Assembly (NCBI RefSeq): GCF_004345565.1
Contig: NZ_SLWA01000003.1
Span: 620,001 to 684,000, forward strand
Direction: 5' to 3'
DNA from: Flavobacterium circumlabens
GTDB taxonomy: Bacteria > Bacteroidota > Bacteroidia > Flavobacteriales > Flavobacteriaceae
Length of the DNA: 64,000 bases
Position numbers and translations under genes: made by a program. Under the pieces are notes generated by a model. The model did not search any database, was not told where the DNA came from, and was given only the letters and a program-made list of their open reading frames with translations. Position 1 is the first letter of the stretch. Every line of letters begins with the position of its first letter. Below are positions 45,280 through 54,283 of this stretch, one piece after another.

Positions 45280-45938
45280 ATGTTTTAGAAATTAAAAATG
45301 TAAATAAATCTTTTAAAGAAAAACAAATTTTAAAAAATTTGTCATTTCAATTTTGTACAGGTGAAATAAATGCAATTTTTGGACGAAATGGTAGTGGTAA
45401 ATCGACTCTCTTAAAACTTATTTATGGAACTTTAAAATCGGATAGCATAGAGATTAGAATCAATGGAGAGTTCATAAAAGAGAATAACGTAATTTTGGAT
45501 AATAGAATTGGTTATTTACCACAAAAAGATTTCTTACCTAAAAGATTAAAAGTCTCAGAAATAATTTTCATGTATTTTAATGAAGAAAATAAACAAGATA
45601 AAATATTTTATGCTCCTCGAATTAATAATATACAAAATCGTAAAATTTGGGAATTATCTCTTGGAGAAAGAAGGTATTTGGAAATTATTTTACTAGGTAA
45701 TTTAAATCATAATTTTTTACTATTAGATGAGCCGTTTTCTATGGTTGAACCTTTATTTGTTGAAATAATTAAAGATTTTTTAAATAATATAAAAGAAACG
45801 AAAGGAATAATTTTGACGGATCATTATTATGAAGATGCTATGCAAATTGCAAACAAAATATTTTTAATAAAGAAAGGGGATAAGATAAATATTCATGACA
45901 AAAATGATTTAGTTTATCATGGATATTTATCTCAGTAA
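45276..45938 (+). CDS. ABC transporter ATP-binding protein
   Basis: 220 residues. Walker A is GRNGSGKST (36-44), the Q loop is GYLPQKDF (79-86), the signature is LSLGE in place of LSGGQ (127-131), Walker B is FLLLDEP (147-153), and the switch His is His183. It energises a membrane protein, most likely the 93-aa protein coupled to it by an ATGA overlap. Coding DNA here is clearly more AT-rich than the neighbouring housekeeping genes, which hints at transfer. It converges on uvrA with no clear terminator. Confidence 0.9.
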   Translation: MNVLEIKNVNKSFKEKQILKNLSFQFCTGEINAIFGRNGSGKSTLLKLIYGTLKSDSIEIRINGEFIKENNVILDNRIGYLPQKDFLPKRLKVSEIIFMYFNEENKQDKIFYAPRINNIQNRKIWELSLGERRYLEIILLGNLNHNFLLLDEPFSMVEPLFVEIIKDFLNNIKETKGIILTDHYYEDAMQIANKIFLIKKGDKINIHDKNDLVYHGYLSQ

Positions 45939-45960
45939 AAATTTACATTTTAAGATCTCT

Positions 45961-48792
45961 TTATTCCAATTCTTTTTTCAAAAACTGAGCCGTATAACTT
46001 TTTTTATTTTTTGCCACTTCTTCCGGAGTTCCTTTGGCAATCAATTCTCCGCCGCCTTTTCCGCCTTCAGGGCCAATATCAATAATGTAATCGGCAAGTT
46101 TGATTACATCCATATTATGTTCGATAACCAGAATGGTATTCCCTTTATCAACCAGTTTGTTGATCACATCCATCAAAACACGAATGTCTTCAAAATGTAA
46201 ACCTGTAGTCGGTTCATCAAGGATATAAAACGTATTTCCGGTATCTTTTTTAGACAATTCTCCTGCCAGTTTGATACGTTGTGCCTCACCACCCGAAAGC
46301 GTTGTGCTTTGCTGACCAAGTGTAATATAGCCTAAACCAACGTCCTGAATCGTTTTTACTTTTCGGTAAATCTTAGGTATGTTCTCAAAAAACGGAACCG
46401 CTTCATCCACCGTCATATTCAATACATCCGAAATAGATTTTCCTTTGTAACGGATTTCTAAAGTTTCCCTGTTAAAGCGTTTTCCCTGGCAAGTTTCACA
46501 TTCAACATAAACATCCGGTAAAAAGTTCATTTCGATTGTTCTCACACCGGAACCTTCACAGGTTTCGCAGCGTCCGCCTTTTACATTAAAACTAAAACGT
46601 CCTGCTTTATAACCCCGAATCATACTTTCAGAAGTCATCGTAAACAGGTTTCTGATTTCTGTGAAAACTTCGGTATAAGTCGCCGGATTCGAACGCGGTG
46701 TTCTTCCAATCGGACTTTGGTCGATATCAATTACTTTGTCAATATGTTCTAAACCTTCTATCTTTTTGTAAGGTTGTGGTTTTTTTACGCCGTTAAAATA
46801 ATAAGCATTCAGAATAGGGTAGAGGGTTTCGTTTATCAAAGTCGATTTACCACTTCCCGAAACTCCTGTAACGCATATTAATCGTCCTAAAGGCAATTCT
46901 ATCGAAACATTTTTAAGGTTATTTCCGGTTGCGCCTGTTAGTTTAAGAAATTTACCATTTCCTTTACGACGGGCTGAAGGAATCTCCAGTTTCATGGTAC
47001 CATTCAGATATTGAGCAGTAATCGTATTCGATTTTAAAGTTTCTGCCGGAGTTCCGATACTGATGATTTCTCCGCCGTATTTTCCGGCTTTTGGACCAAT
47101 ATCAATAACATAATCCGCACGTTCAATCATGTCTTTGTCATGTTCAACAACAATAACCGAATTCCCGATATCACGTAATTGTTCTAGCGAATGAATCAGT
47201 TTTTCATTGTCTCTCTGGTGTAAACCAATGCTAGGTTCATCCAGAATATATAAAACGCCAACCAATTGCGAGCCAATTTGAGTGGCTAGACGAATACGTT
47301 GTGCTTCACCTCCCGAAAGAGATTTTGAACTTCGGCTTAAAGCCAGATAATCCAATCCAACGTTCATCAAAAAGTTCAGACGGTCTTTGATTTCTTTGAC
47401 CACTTCAGAAGCAATCAAAAGCTGTTTGTCTGACAAATGATTGTTTAAATCCTGAAACCAGGTGGTTAAATCTGAAATATCCATATCACACAATTCGGTG
47501 ATATTTTTGCCATTGATTTTAAAGAATAAGGCTTCTTTTTTCAAACGGGAGCCTTCACAAACCGGACAATTTACTTCGTCCATGAAATCTTTTGCCCAGC
47601 GTTTTATAGTGGTTGAAGCACTTTCGTCGTATTGGTTTTTAATGAAATTTGAAATTCCTTCAAAATCAATTTTATAATCTCGCGTAACGCCTAAGTCTTT
47701 TGAATTTACAGTGAATTTATCTTTCCCGCCATGAAGAATCATTTGCATCGCTTCTTCCGGAATTTTCTCGATTGGATCTGTAATCTTAAAACTGAATTTT
47801 TCTCCAATAACTTCTAATTGCTTAAAAATCCAGGATGATTTGTATTCACCAAGCGGAGCAAAACCACCGCTTTTAATAGATAATTTAGCATTTGGAATAA
47901 TCTTTTTTACATTGATTTCATGAACCGTTCCCAATCCGTTACAATGCGGACAAGCTCCTTTTGGAGAGTTGAAAGAAAATAAATTCGGCTCCGGATTTTG
48001 ATATGAAATTCCCGTTGAAGGGCACATTAAATTTCTACTGAAATAGCGTACTTCATTCGTATCCTGATCTAAAATCATCAATACATTTTCACCGTGATGC
48101 ATCGCGGTATTGATGCTTTCAGCCAGTCGTTTTTGATTGTCAGCACTATCTTCGATTAGCATTCTGTCAACTACGATTTCGATGTCGTGTGTTTTATAAC
48201 GGTCTAATTTCATTCCTGAAACCAAATCCTGTACGTCTCCGTTTACGCGGACTTTCAGGAAGCCTTGTTTGGTGATTTGCTGAAATAATTCGGCATAATG
48301 TCCTTTTCTGGCTTTAATTACAGGAGCAAGAATATTGATGCGTTTCCCGTTGAAATCCTGAATAATCAAATCTTTAATTTGGTCGTCAGAATAGGAAACC
48401 ATTTTCTCGCCGGTATTATAACTGAAAGCATCTGCGCCACGGGCATACAGAAGTCGCAGGAAATCATAAATTTCAGTAATAGTTCCTACAGTCGATCGCG
48501 GACTTTTACTGGTTGTTTTTTGTTCAATCGCAATTACGGGTGAAAGTCCGTCGATTTTGTCAACGTCCGGACGTTCTAAACCGCCAAGAAACTGTCTGGC
48601 ATACGCCGAAAAAGTTTCAACATAGCGACGCTGCCCTTCAGCATAGATGGTATCAAATGCTAATGATGATTTTCCTGAGCCCGATAAACCGGTAATAACA
48701 ACCAGTTTTTCACGCGGAATTGAAATGTCTATATTTTTTAGATTATGAACTCTTGCACCAAGAACTTCAATAGTATTGTCTTTTTCTAACAT
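45961..48792 (-). CDS. uvrA: Excinuclease ABC subunit A
   Basis: 943 residues from the ATG at 48792; the frame allows four more residues. Two ABC modules ([14 protein letters not shown] and [14 protein letters not shown]), signature motifs [15 protein letters not shown] and [15 protein letters not shown], and zinc fingers [18 protein letters not shown] and [10 protein letters not shown] ... CETC. It is the damage-recognition subunit of nucleotide excision repair. Complete and unremarkable. Confidence 0.97.
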   Translation of the reverse strand: MLEKDNTIEVLGARVHNLKNIDISIPREKLVVITGLSGSGKSSLAFDTIYAEGQRRYVETFSAYARQFLGGLERPDVDKIDGLSPVIAIEQKTTSKSPRSTVGTITEIYDFLRLLYARGADAFSYNTGEKMVSYSDDQIKDLIIQDFNGKRINILAPVIKARKGHYAELFQQITKQGFLKVRVNGDVQDLVSGMKLDRYKTHDIEIVVDRMLIEDSADNQKRLAESINTAMHHGENVLMILDQDTNEVRYFSRNLMCPSTGISYQNPEPNLFSFNSPKGACPHCNGLGTVHEINVKKIIPNAKLSIKSGGFAPLGEYKSSWIFKQLEVIGEKFSFKITDPIEKIPEEAMQMILHGGKDKFTVNSKDLGVTRDYKIDFEGISNFIKNQYDESASTTIKRWAKDFMDEVNCPVCEGSRLKKEALFFKINGKNITELCDMDISDLTTWFQDLNNHLSDKQLLIASEVVKEIKDRLNFLMNVGLDYLALSRSSKSLSGGEAQRIRLATQIGSQLVGVLYILDEPSIGLHQRDNEKLIHSLEQLRDIGNSVIVVEHDKDMIERADYVIDIGPKAGKYGGEIISIGTPAETLKSNTITAQYLNGTMKLEIPSARRKGNGKFLKLTGATGNNLKNVSIELPLGRLICVTGVSGSGKSTLINETLYPILNAYYFNGVKKPQPYKKIEGLEHIDKVIDIDQSPIGRTPRSNPATYTEVFTEIRNLFTMTSESMIRGYKAGRFSFNVKGGRCETCEGSGVRTIEMNFLPDVYVECETCQGKRFNRETLEIRYKGKSISDVLNMTVDEAVPFFENIPKIYRKVKTIQDVGLGYITLGQQSTTLSGGEAQRIKLAGELSKKDTGNTFYILDEPTTGLHFEDIRVLMDVINKLVDKGNTILVIEHNMDVIKLADYIIDIGPEGGKGGGELIAKGTPEEVAKNKKSYTAQFLKKELE

Positions 48793-48808
48793 AATTTTGA
48801 GCAAAACG

Positions 48809-48816
48809 CAAAGTTA
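48809..48816 (-). promoter_or_regulatory. -7 promoter element TAACTTTG of uvrA
   Basis: Minus-strand match to TAnnTTTG, 16 nt before the uvrA start. No LexA-type site recognised. Confidence 0.6.
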
Positions 48817-48892
48817 CCACTTTGATTTGTTCTTTTAGTACTAGAGTACAAAACTTTATGTTACAATTAGTAACAAAAAACGCTAATATAAA

Positions 48893-49846
48893 TTAGCGTT
48901 TTCTTTTTCGGGTGATCATATATTCTTCAATGGCTTCTTTGGTGGTATACCAATTTCGACCCTCTTTATAAGCGTCTATTTTCCCTGTTCGTGCTAATAA
49001 ACTAACATATTCCTGACCATAAGGAGTTTCAGGCTCACTGACAATATCAGATATTTTTTGAAAGTCGTTATCATTATCCGGCATGGCATTCAGATAAATA
49101 TTAAGCGTGCGTTCTAATGCCTGACACATCAAAAGGATTAATTTTTGATAATTGCCATTATTAGCCTGATTCAGCGCTTCGTAATATTTCTTTCTGTCAT
49201 TTTTAAGAATAATGGCAGGCGGAAAACCACAACGCATCAATAATAAATTCATGCTTAAACGAACTGTACGGCCATTTCCATCAAAAAAAGGATGTATCCA
49301 GACTAATTTATGATGGTAAATAGTGGCCAGCTCAATATCATTAAGCCCTAACGGATTTGTATTGATAAAATCAATTAATTCATCCAGATAGTCTGAAACT
49401 TTATTGGCATTTGGAGGCATAAAATTGGCTCCCGAAATGCGAACGCCGCCATTTCGTAAACGCCCCGCAAAATCATCTTCGATAGAACGTAATACTAAAC
49501 CATGAATCGAAAGTATGTCTATACTTCTGAGTCGGTATTCGTCATTGACAATCTTGTATAAATAATCAATCGCTTTATCGTGATTATGAGTTTCAAAATG
49601 TTCTCTTAATGATTTTCCTTTTATGGTAATACCTTCCTGAATAACCATTTGAGTTTCACGCAGACTCATGGTATTTCCTTCTATACTATTAGAATTGTAG
49701 GTCCATTCCAGCGATAGACTTTCGCGAATTTTATGCAAAGCGATATTGGGCAGAGGTCTGCTGGTTTGCAAATCCTGTCTTTTTTTGTACAATCGCTCAA
49801 AAGTTGATTGAAATTCGGTTCTGTATGTAAGGTCTATTTTCCACAT
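48893..49846 (-). CDS. Fic-family AMP-transferase with built-in inhibitory helix
   Basis: 317 residues. Residues 1-90 are the Fic N-terminal domain with the inhibitory motif Ser52-x3-Glu56-Gly57 (SNSIEGN), which blocks ATP in class II Fic proteins. The Fic core has HPFFDGNGR (185-193) with catalytic His185. The C-terminal 60 residues (YVSLLARTGKIDAYKEGRNWYTTKEAIEEYM) look like a winged-helix or excisionase-type DNA-binding domain. The target is unknown. A -7 element and a 13-bp inverted repeat sit just upstream, as for an autoregulated gene. Confidence 0.9.
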   Translation of the reverse strand: MWKIDLTYRTEFQSTFERLYKKRQDLQTSRPLPNIALHKIRESLSLEWTYNSNSIEGNTMSLRETQMVIQEGITIKGKSLREHFETHNHDKAIDYLYKIVNDEYRLRSIDILSIHGLVLRSIEDDFAGRLRNGGVRISGANFMPPNANKVSDYLDELIDFINTNPLGLNDIELATIYHHKLVWIHPFFDGNGRTVRLSMNLLLMRCGFPPAIILKNDRKKYYEALNQANNGNYQKLILLMCQALERTLNIYLNAMPDNDNDFQKISDIVSEPETPYGQEYVSLLARTGKIDAYKEGRNWYTTKEAIEEYMITRKRKR

Positions 49847-49853
49847 TTCCCCA

Positions 49854-49861
49854 CAAATGTA
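49854..49861 (-). promoter_or_regulatory. -7 promoter element TACATTTG of the Fic gene
   Basis: Minus-strand TAnnTTTG match 7 nt before the start codon, so the message is nearly leaderless. Confidence 0.55.
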
Positions 49862-49865
49862 CTTC

Positions 49866-49906
49866 TTAATATCGGATATATGAAATTTTAACCTATCCGA
49901 TATTAA
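49866..49906. promoter_or_regulatory. 13-bp inverted repeat TTAATATCGGATA upstream of the Fic gene
   Basis: TTAATATCGGATA (49866-49878) and its exact reverse complement (49894-49906), with a 15-nt spacer. It begins 4 nt behind the -7 element of the Fic gene, over the -33 region, and ends 2 nt before the stop of the ClC gene. No T run follows on either side, so it looks like an operator. The C-terminal DNA-binding domain of the Fic protein is a candidate ligand. Confidence 0.6.
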
Positions 49907-49908
49907 TT

Positions 49909-51693
49909 TTATTCAATGGTCATGGCACGCAGTTTGGTTCTGTAGGCTTCTAGTGCTATAGATTTGGAAATGAATCCGTAATATTTTTCATTTCGTAAAA
50001 CAGGAATAAAGGCAGTTTTGGTATTTTCAAATTTACTCATCACGATTTCCATACTGTCGTAGGATGAAATTGTGGCGGCAGGCGTTTTCATTACGTCTCT
50101 GATTACGGTATATTTCACCCGGTACGAATTGAAAATAATCTCCCGAATGTCATTAAAATGAACTACTCCAACAAGATCCCTGTCGTTATTGACAACTGCA
50201 AAAACAACCTGATTGGAATGGGAGATAAGATCAACCAGTTTGGTTAGATTTTCATCAGGATGAACAGTTAAATAATCAGTCTGGATAATGGAATCAATGT
50301 CTAAAGTCGAAAGAATATTAGAATCTTTATTACTGGTAAAAGCATGACCTTTCTTGGCTAGTCCTTTTACATCAAGGGAATGCTTTTCGAATTTTTTAGA
50401 AATCGCAAAACTTATAGAGGAAATAATCATCAGCGGAATCATTAAGCCGTAACCTCCCGTTATTTCGGCAATCAGGAAGATGGCTGTCAATGGTGCGTGA
50501 AACAAACCACTAAGAATTCCTGCCATTCCAACCATAGTAAAATTGCTGACAGGCAGATTGGTGAGTCCTGTCATATTAATCAATTTAGAGAAAAAATAGC
50601 CCAGATAAGAACCAATAAATAAGGCAGGGGCAAAATTTCCTCCGTTTCCTCCGCTTCCTATTGTTAAACCTGTAGCCAGAACTTTTATCATTAAAGTACA
50701 TCCCACAAAAACCAGTAAAACCCAATTATTGTCCCTGTAATCGCTAAATAAGGTGTTGTCTAATAATCTTCCGGGATCATTTTCTGACAGGGTTTTGATA
50801 CTTTCGTAACCCTCGCCAAAAAGAGTAGGAAAGATAAAAATCAAAATGGCCAGTATTGAAGATCCTATTAATGCTTTTTTATAAGGTCCCATTTCCAGTT
50901 TTGAAAAATAATGTTCTACTTTCTGGAAATTTCGGGAATAATAAATCGCCATTAGTCCGGTTAGTATGCCTAATATTACATAGAACGGAGTATTGTGATA
51001 ATTGAAAGTTTGTTGTTGTCTGAAAGATAATAAGATACTTTCGTCTAATAAAATGGCAGATACGATAGCACCGGTTGCGGCAGAAATCATAATCGGTGTA
51101 AAAGCTGAAATACTGACATCCACCAATAATACTTCAATTGCAAAAAGAACTCCTGCAATGGGCGCATTAAATGCTGCTGATATTCCGGCAGCAACGCCAC
51201 AGCCAATCAGTAATGTTCTGTCTTTATAAGGTAATTTATAATTCTGGGCAAAATTAGATCCAAATGCAGCTCCTGTTATCACGATCGGGCTCTCTAAACC
51301 TGCAGACCCCCCCAGACCAACGGTTAGCGAGCTGGTCACGATTTGTGCATACATCTGTTTTTTAGGAATTATACTTGCTTTTTTGGCAACAGCATAAAGT
51401 ATCTGAGAGGTGCCTTTTTGAATACTTCCGCTTAGTACTTTTTTTACAACCAAAACAGTAAGTAAAATTCCAATGATGGGAAGTAAACTATTAATGAAAC
51501 TTAATTTTAGAATTCCATTAATATAGGTTGCAAACGAAAAAACGCTGTGTGCAAACGTCTTTAAAATAATTACGGCAAGAGAACAGGAAATGCCGATTAA
51601 AACACTTGATAAAAAAATAAATTGCTTTGGTGTCATTAAGGATTGCGCCAAAGCAATAATGCTTTCGAGTCTTCTGAAATATTTTTTTAGCAT
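49909..51693 (-). CDS. ClC-family chloride channel/transporter with CBS domains
   Basis: 594 residues: a ClC membrane core, then two CBS domains (from about 460). The gating Glu is Glu134 in GLGGSAGLESPIVITGA; the second motif is GSGGNGGNFAPALFIG. The internal proton-path Glu of the E. coli exchanger (second Glu of IIEEM) is replaced by Val188 in FNAPIAGVLFAIEVLL. That Val is found in ClC channels, so a passive channel is more likely than a proton exchanger. Its stop is 2 nt from the inverted repeat of the Fic gene. Confidence 0.9.
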   Translation of the reverse strand: MLKKYFRRLESIIALAQSLMTPKQFIFLSSVLIGISCSLAVIILKTFAHSVFSFATYINGILKLSFINSLLPIIGILLTVLVVKKVLSGSIQKGTSQILYAVAKKASIIPKKQMYAQIVTSSLTVGLGGSAGLESPIVITGAAFGSNFAQNYKLPYKDRTLLIGCGVAAGISAAFNAPIAGVLFAIEVLLVDVSISAFTPIMISAATGAIVSAILLDESILLSFRQQQTFNYHNTPFYVILGILTGLMAIYYSRNFQKVEHYFSKLEMGPYKKALIGSSILAILIFIFPTLFGEGYESIKTLSENDPGRLLDNTLFSDYRDNNWVLLVFVGCTLMIKVLATGLTIGSGGNGGNFAPALFIGSYLGYFFSKLINMTGLTNLPVSNFTMVGMAGILSGLFHAPLTAIFLIAEITGGYGLMIPLMIISSISFAISKKFEKHSLDVKGLAKKGHAFTSNKDSNILSTLDIDSIIQTDYLTVHPDENLTKLVDLISHSNQVVFAVVNNDRDLVGVVHFNDIREIIFNSYRVKYTVIRDVMKTPAATISSYDSMEIVMSKFENTKTAFIPVLRNEKYYGFISKSIALEAYRTKLRAMTIE

Positions 51694-51767
51694 TCTGTCT
51701 TAAAAATTACGGATACCACAAATTTAAATTATAATCTTTAAAAAACTATTAAAAAAAGAGAACTAAA

Positions 51768-53453
51768 TTAAAAGCCTACTGCTTTATCATCACCACGGAA
51801 GTCTGCGCCACCTTCCAGATTTTTATTGGGAAGAACCAAAATGGCATCAACTTTACCAATAATAGGACTCGATTTTTCGTTGATCAGATAATTTTTTGAT
51901 TTTAGTTTTTCGATAGTCTTAGCATCGAAAGTATCAGGTTCAAAATTAATGAGGTCAGGCAGCCATTGATGGTGAAAGCGTGGTGCGTTTACTGCGTCCT
52001 GCATGCTTAAGTTGTATTCGTAAACATTAAGAATAGTTTGTAAAACAGAGGTAATAATAGTTGAACCGCCCGGCGTACCGACTACCATAAACAATTTGTC
52101 ATTTTTCTCCACAATTGTGGGTGTCATAGAACTTAACATCCGTTTTTGTGGTGCTATGCTATTGGCTTCATTTCCTACTAAGCCGAACATATTCGGAGAT
52201 CCCGGCTTTGCACTAAAATCGTCCATTTCGTTATTTAAAAAGAAACCTAGTTCGTCGCAATAATATTTAGAACCATAACCATCATTTAAAGTTGTGGTTG
52301 CCGCAACAGCATTTCCAAATTGGTCAACGATAGAATAATGGGTAGTTTCAGTACTTTCATTGTACGTCACTTTTCCCTCTTTTATTTCAGAGGATAAACT
52401 CGCTTTTTCAGGATTAAAAGTAGACATTCGGTCTTTTAGGTAAGCGTCGGCCATTAAAGCTTTAATCGGAATTTTTACAAAATCAGGATCGCCTAAGTAT
52501 TGACTTCTGTCCGCATAAGCTCTTCTTTCGGCTTCAACAATGATCTGAATAGATTCAGGTGTATTGTGACCCAGTTTAGATAAATCGTAAGGTTCTACCA
52601 TTTTTAAAATTTGCGCCAGACAAATTCCGCCACTGCTGGGAGGAGACATTGAAGTTAATTTTAAATCTTTGTAGGTAAATTGAAGTGGTTTTCTCCATTT
52701 CGCCTCGTACTTAGCCAAATCTTCAAGCGTTATAATTCCTCCTTTTTTCTTAAGATAATCCACCAGGATTTTAGCAGTTTTGCCTTTGTAGAATTCATCC
52801 CTTCCATTTTTCTGAATTCTTTTTAAAGTTTCAGCCAAAGCAGTATATTTAATCGTATCATTTTCTTTGAAGTCAGCTGCCAGAAGTGTTTGGTCTCCAT
52901 TTATTCTGACAATACTTGTCTTGTAATCTTTCAGGCTTTTTTCCTGTTTTCTCGTTACAATCACACCTCTTTCTGCGAGGGCAATTACAGGCTTTAAAAT
53001 CTCGGACATAGGCAATGATCCCAGTTTTTTATGAACAGCAAAAACACCTGCAATAGTGCCCGGAACTCCAATTGCCAAAGCTGTTTCGGTGCTTTTTCCC
53101 TTAATAACGTTCCCGTCTTTATCTAAAAACATGTCTTTTGTAGCTGCTAACGGCGCTTTTTCACGATAATCTAAAGAACCGACTTCGCCATTTGCTTTTC
53201 TGTAAACCATAAATCCGCCGCCGCCAATATTTCCTGCAAACGGAAAAGCAACTGCCAGAGCCAGTTCAGTACCTACCATCGCATCATAAGCATTACCGCC
53301 TTTTTTCATGATTTCAACACCAATTTTCGATGCTTCTTCACGGGCAGAAACAACCATAGCTTTTGTAAATACTAATCCTGTTGGTTTTGCCGGGGTTTGC
53401 TGCGCTGCGCAACTAATGTAAATGAAGGTAAATAAAAGCGTAATGTTTCTCAT
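51768..53453 (-). CDS. ggt: Gamma-glutamyltranspeptidase
   Basis: 561 residues. The N-terminus is a likely lipoprotein signal with lipobox ISC (IYISCAAQQ). The precursor autocleaves before the catalytic Thr in TTHYSIVDQFGNAVAATTTLND (near residue 370). Other family blocks: ANSIAPQKRMLSSMTPTIV and GTPGGSTIITSVLQTILN. It cleaves glutathione and other gamma-glutamyl compounds outside the cytoplasm. It overlaps the acpH stop/start by 4 nt. Confidence 0.94.
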   Translation of the reverse strand: MRNITLLFTFIYISCAAQQTPAKPTGLVFTKAMVVSAREEASKIGVEIMKKGGNAYDAMVGTELALAVAFPFAGNIGGGGFMVYRKANGEVGSLDYREKAPLAATKDMFLDKDGNVIKGKSTETALAIGVPGTIAGVFAVHKKLGSLPMSEILKPVIALAERGVIVTRKQEKSLKDYKTSIVRINGDQTLLAADFKENDTIKYTALAETLKRIQKNGRDEFYKGKTAKILVDYLKKKGGIITLEDLAKYEAKWRKPLQFTYKDLKLTSMSPPSSGGICLAQILKMVEPYDLSKLGHNTPESIQIIVEAERRAYADRSQYLGDPDFVKIPIKALMADAYLKDRMSTFNPEKASLSSEIKEGKVTYNESTETTHYSIVDQFGNAVAATTTLNDGYGSKYYCDELGFFLNNEMDDFSAKPGSPNMFGLVGNEANSIAPQKRMLSSMTPTIVEKNDKLFMVVGTPGGSTIITSVLQTILNVYEYNLSMQDAVNAPRFHHQWLPDLINFEPDTFDAKTIEKLKSKNYLINEKSSPIIGKVDAILVLPNKNLEGGADFRGDDKAVGF

Positions 53454-54034
53454 AGTAAGAGTAGTTTTTGTTTTGCATGCTCTTTTATATCTTCAAAAAA
53501 GAGCGTAAATTCTTGTTCGAATTCGACGTAATATTCTTTTAATTCGGCACTGGCAAACTGCATTTTTGATTCGTTTTTTGATCTTCGGTCCATTTGCGTT
53601 AAAATCTGATGGATTCCTTCAACAGTCTGATAGCTCAAAAGCCAGTTTCTCTGAATCATATACGGCATTAAATCCTGTGTTTTCTCCGTCAGGATTTCGT
53701 AGTTTTCATGAAGAGATCTGTAAAACCGGTCAATGAAATTTTCCAGTTTTTCATCAGAATATTTCGTCCAGTTTTTAGCTAAAAAATGATCGTAAACAAT
53801 GTCTACAATCACTCCGGAATAATGATGGTATTTTTCGTGTAGCCGCTTGGTACTTTGTCTGAAAATATCATGCGAATCGGTATAAGTATCTATAGAGCGG
53901 TGCAAAATAATTCCTTTCTGGACATCCTCCGGAAAATGTTCAAATTGTTTTCCGCGGATTCCATCGGCCATAAAATTACCAATTTTGATCAGATCATTGT
54001 CTCCTGACAAATAAATGTGTGCTAGAAAATTCAT
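53450..54034 (-). CDS. acpH: Acyl carrier protein phosphodiesterase
   Basis: 194 residues. AcpH/HD-type fold with MNFLAHIYLSGDNDLIKIGNFMADGIRG, KGIILHRSIDTYTDSH, and VIVDIVYDHFLAKNW. It removes phosphopantetheine from acyl carrier protein. It is translationally coupled to the downstream ggt by an ATGA overlap, an unexpected partner with no obvious shared pathway. Confidence 0.88.
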   Translation of the reverse strand: MNFLAHIYLSGDNDLIKIGNFMADGIRGKQFEHFPEDVQKGIILHRSIDTYTDSHDIFRQSTKRLHEKYHHYSGVIVDIVYDHFLAKNWTKYSDEKLENFIDRFYRSLHENYEILTEKTQDLMPYMIQRNWLLSYQTVEGIHQILTQMDRRSKNESKMQFASAELKEYYVEFEQEFTLFFEDIKEHAKQKLLLL

Positions 54035-54040
54035 TTTTTT

Positions 54041-54244
54041 GAGGTGCTAAGTTTCTTAGGTACTAAGGTGCCAAGGCTCTTAGGTAGTAAGACGCTAAGT
54101 TTATTGTAGTAAATGTATGAAAACTTTTTTATATCATTTAAACAATGATTTAATGCTCCATTAAAATCTCAGTACGTCAGAGACTTAGCCTTCAGCAACT
54201 TTTTCAGAAAATCTTAACCTCTAAGCACCTAAGAACCTTACTAA
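54041..54244. repeat. Tandem CTTAGGTACTAAGGTGCC-type repeat with distant inverted arm
   Basis: Left block (54041-54100) has near-tandem copies of GGTGCTAAG/CTTAGGTACTAAGG. The right block (54211-54244), read in reverse, gives TTCTTAGGTGCTTAGAGG, so the two can pair over about 110 bases. It fills the acpH-glmM gap between divergent genes. Confidence 0.55.
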
Positions 54245-54250
54245 CTTTTC

Positions 54251-54258
54251 TATATTTG
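54251..54258 (+). promoter_or_regulatory. -7 promoter element TATATTTG of glmM
   Basis: Exact TAnnTTTG match 25 nt before the start codon, directly after the repeat. Confidence 0.6.
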
Positions 54259-54283
54259 TAATTGGTAACCATAACTCAAAAAA

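Noticed and set aside
49866..49906. Terminator of the ClC gene
   Set aside because: The inverted repeat is close to the stop, but neither side has a T run and it overlaps the Fic promoter, so an operator is more likely.
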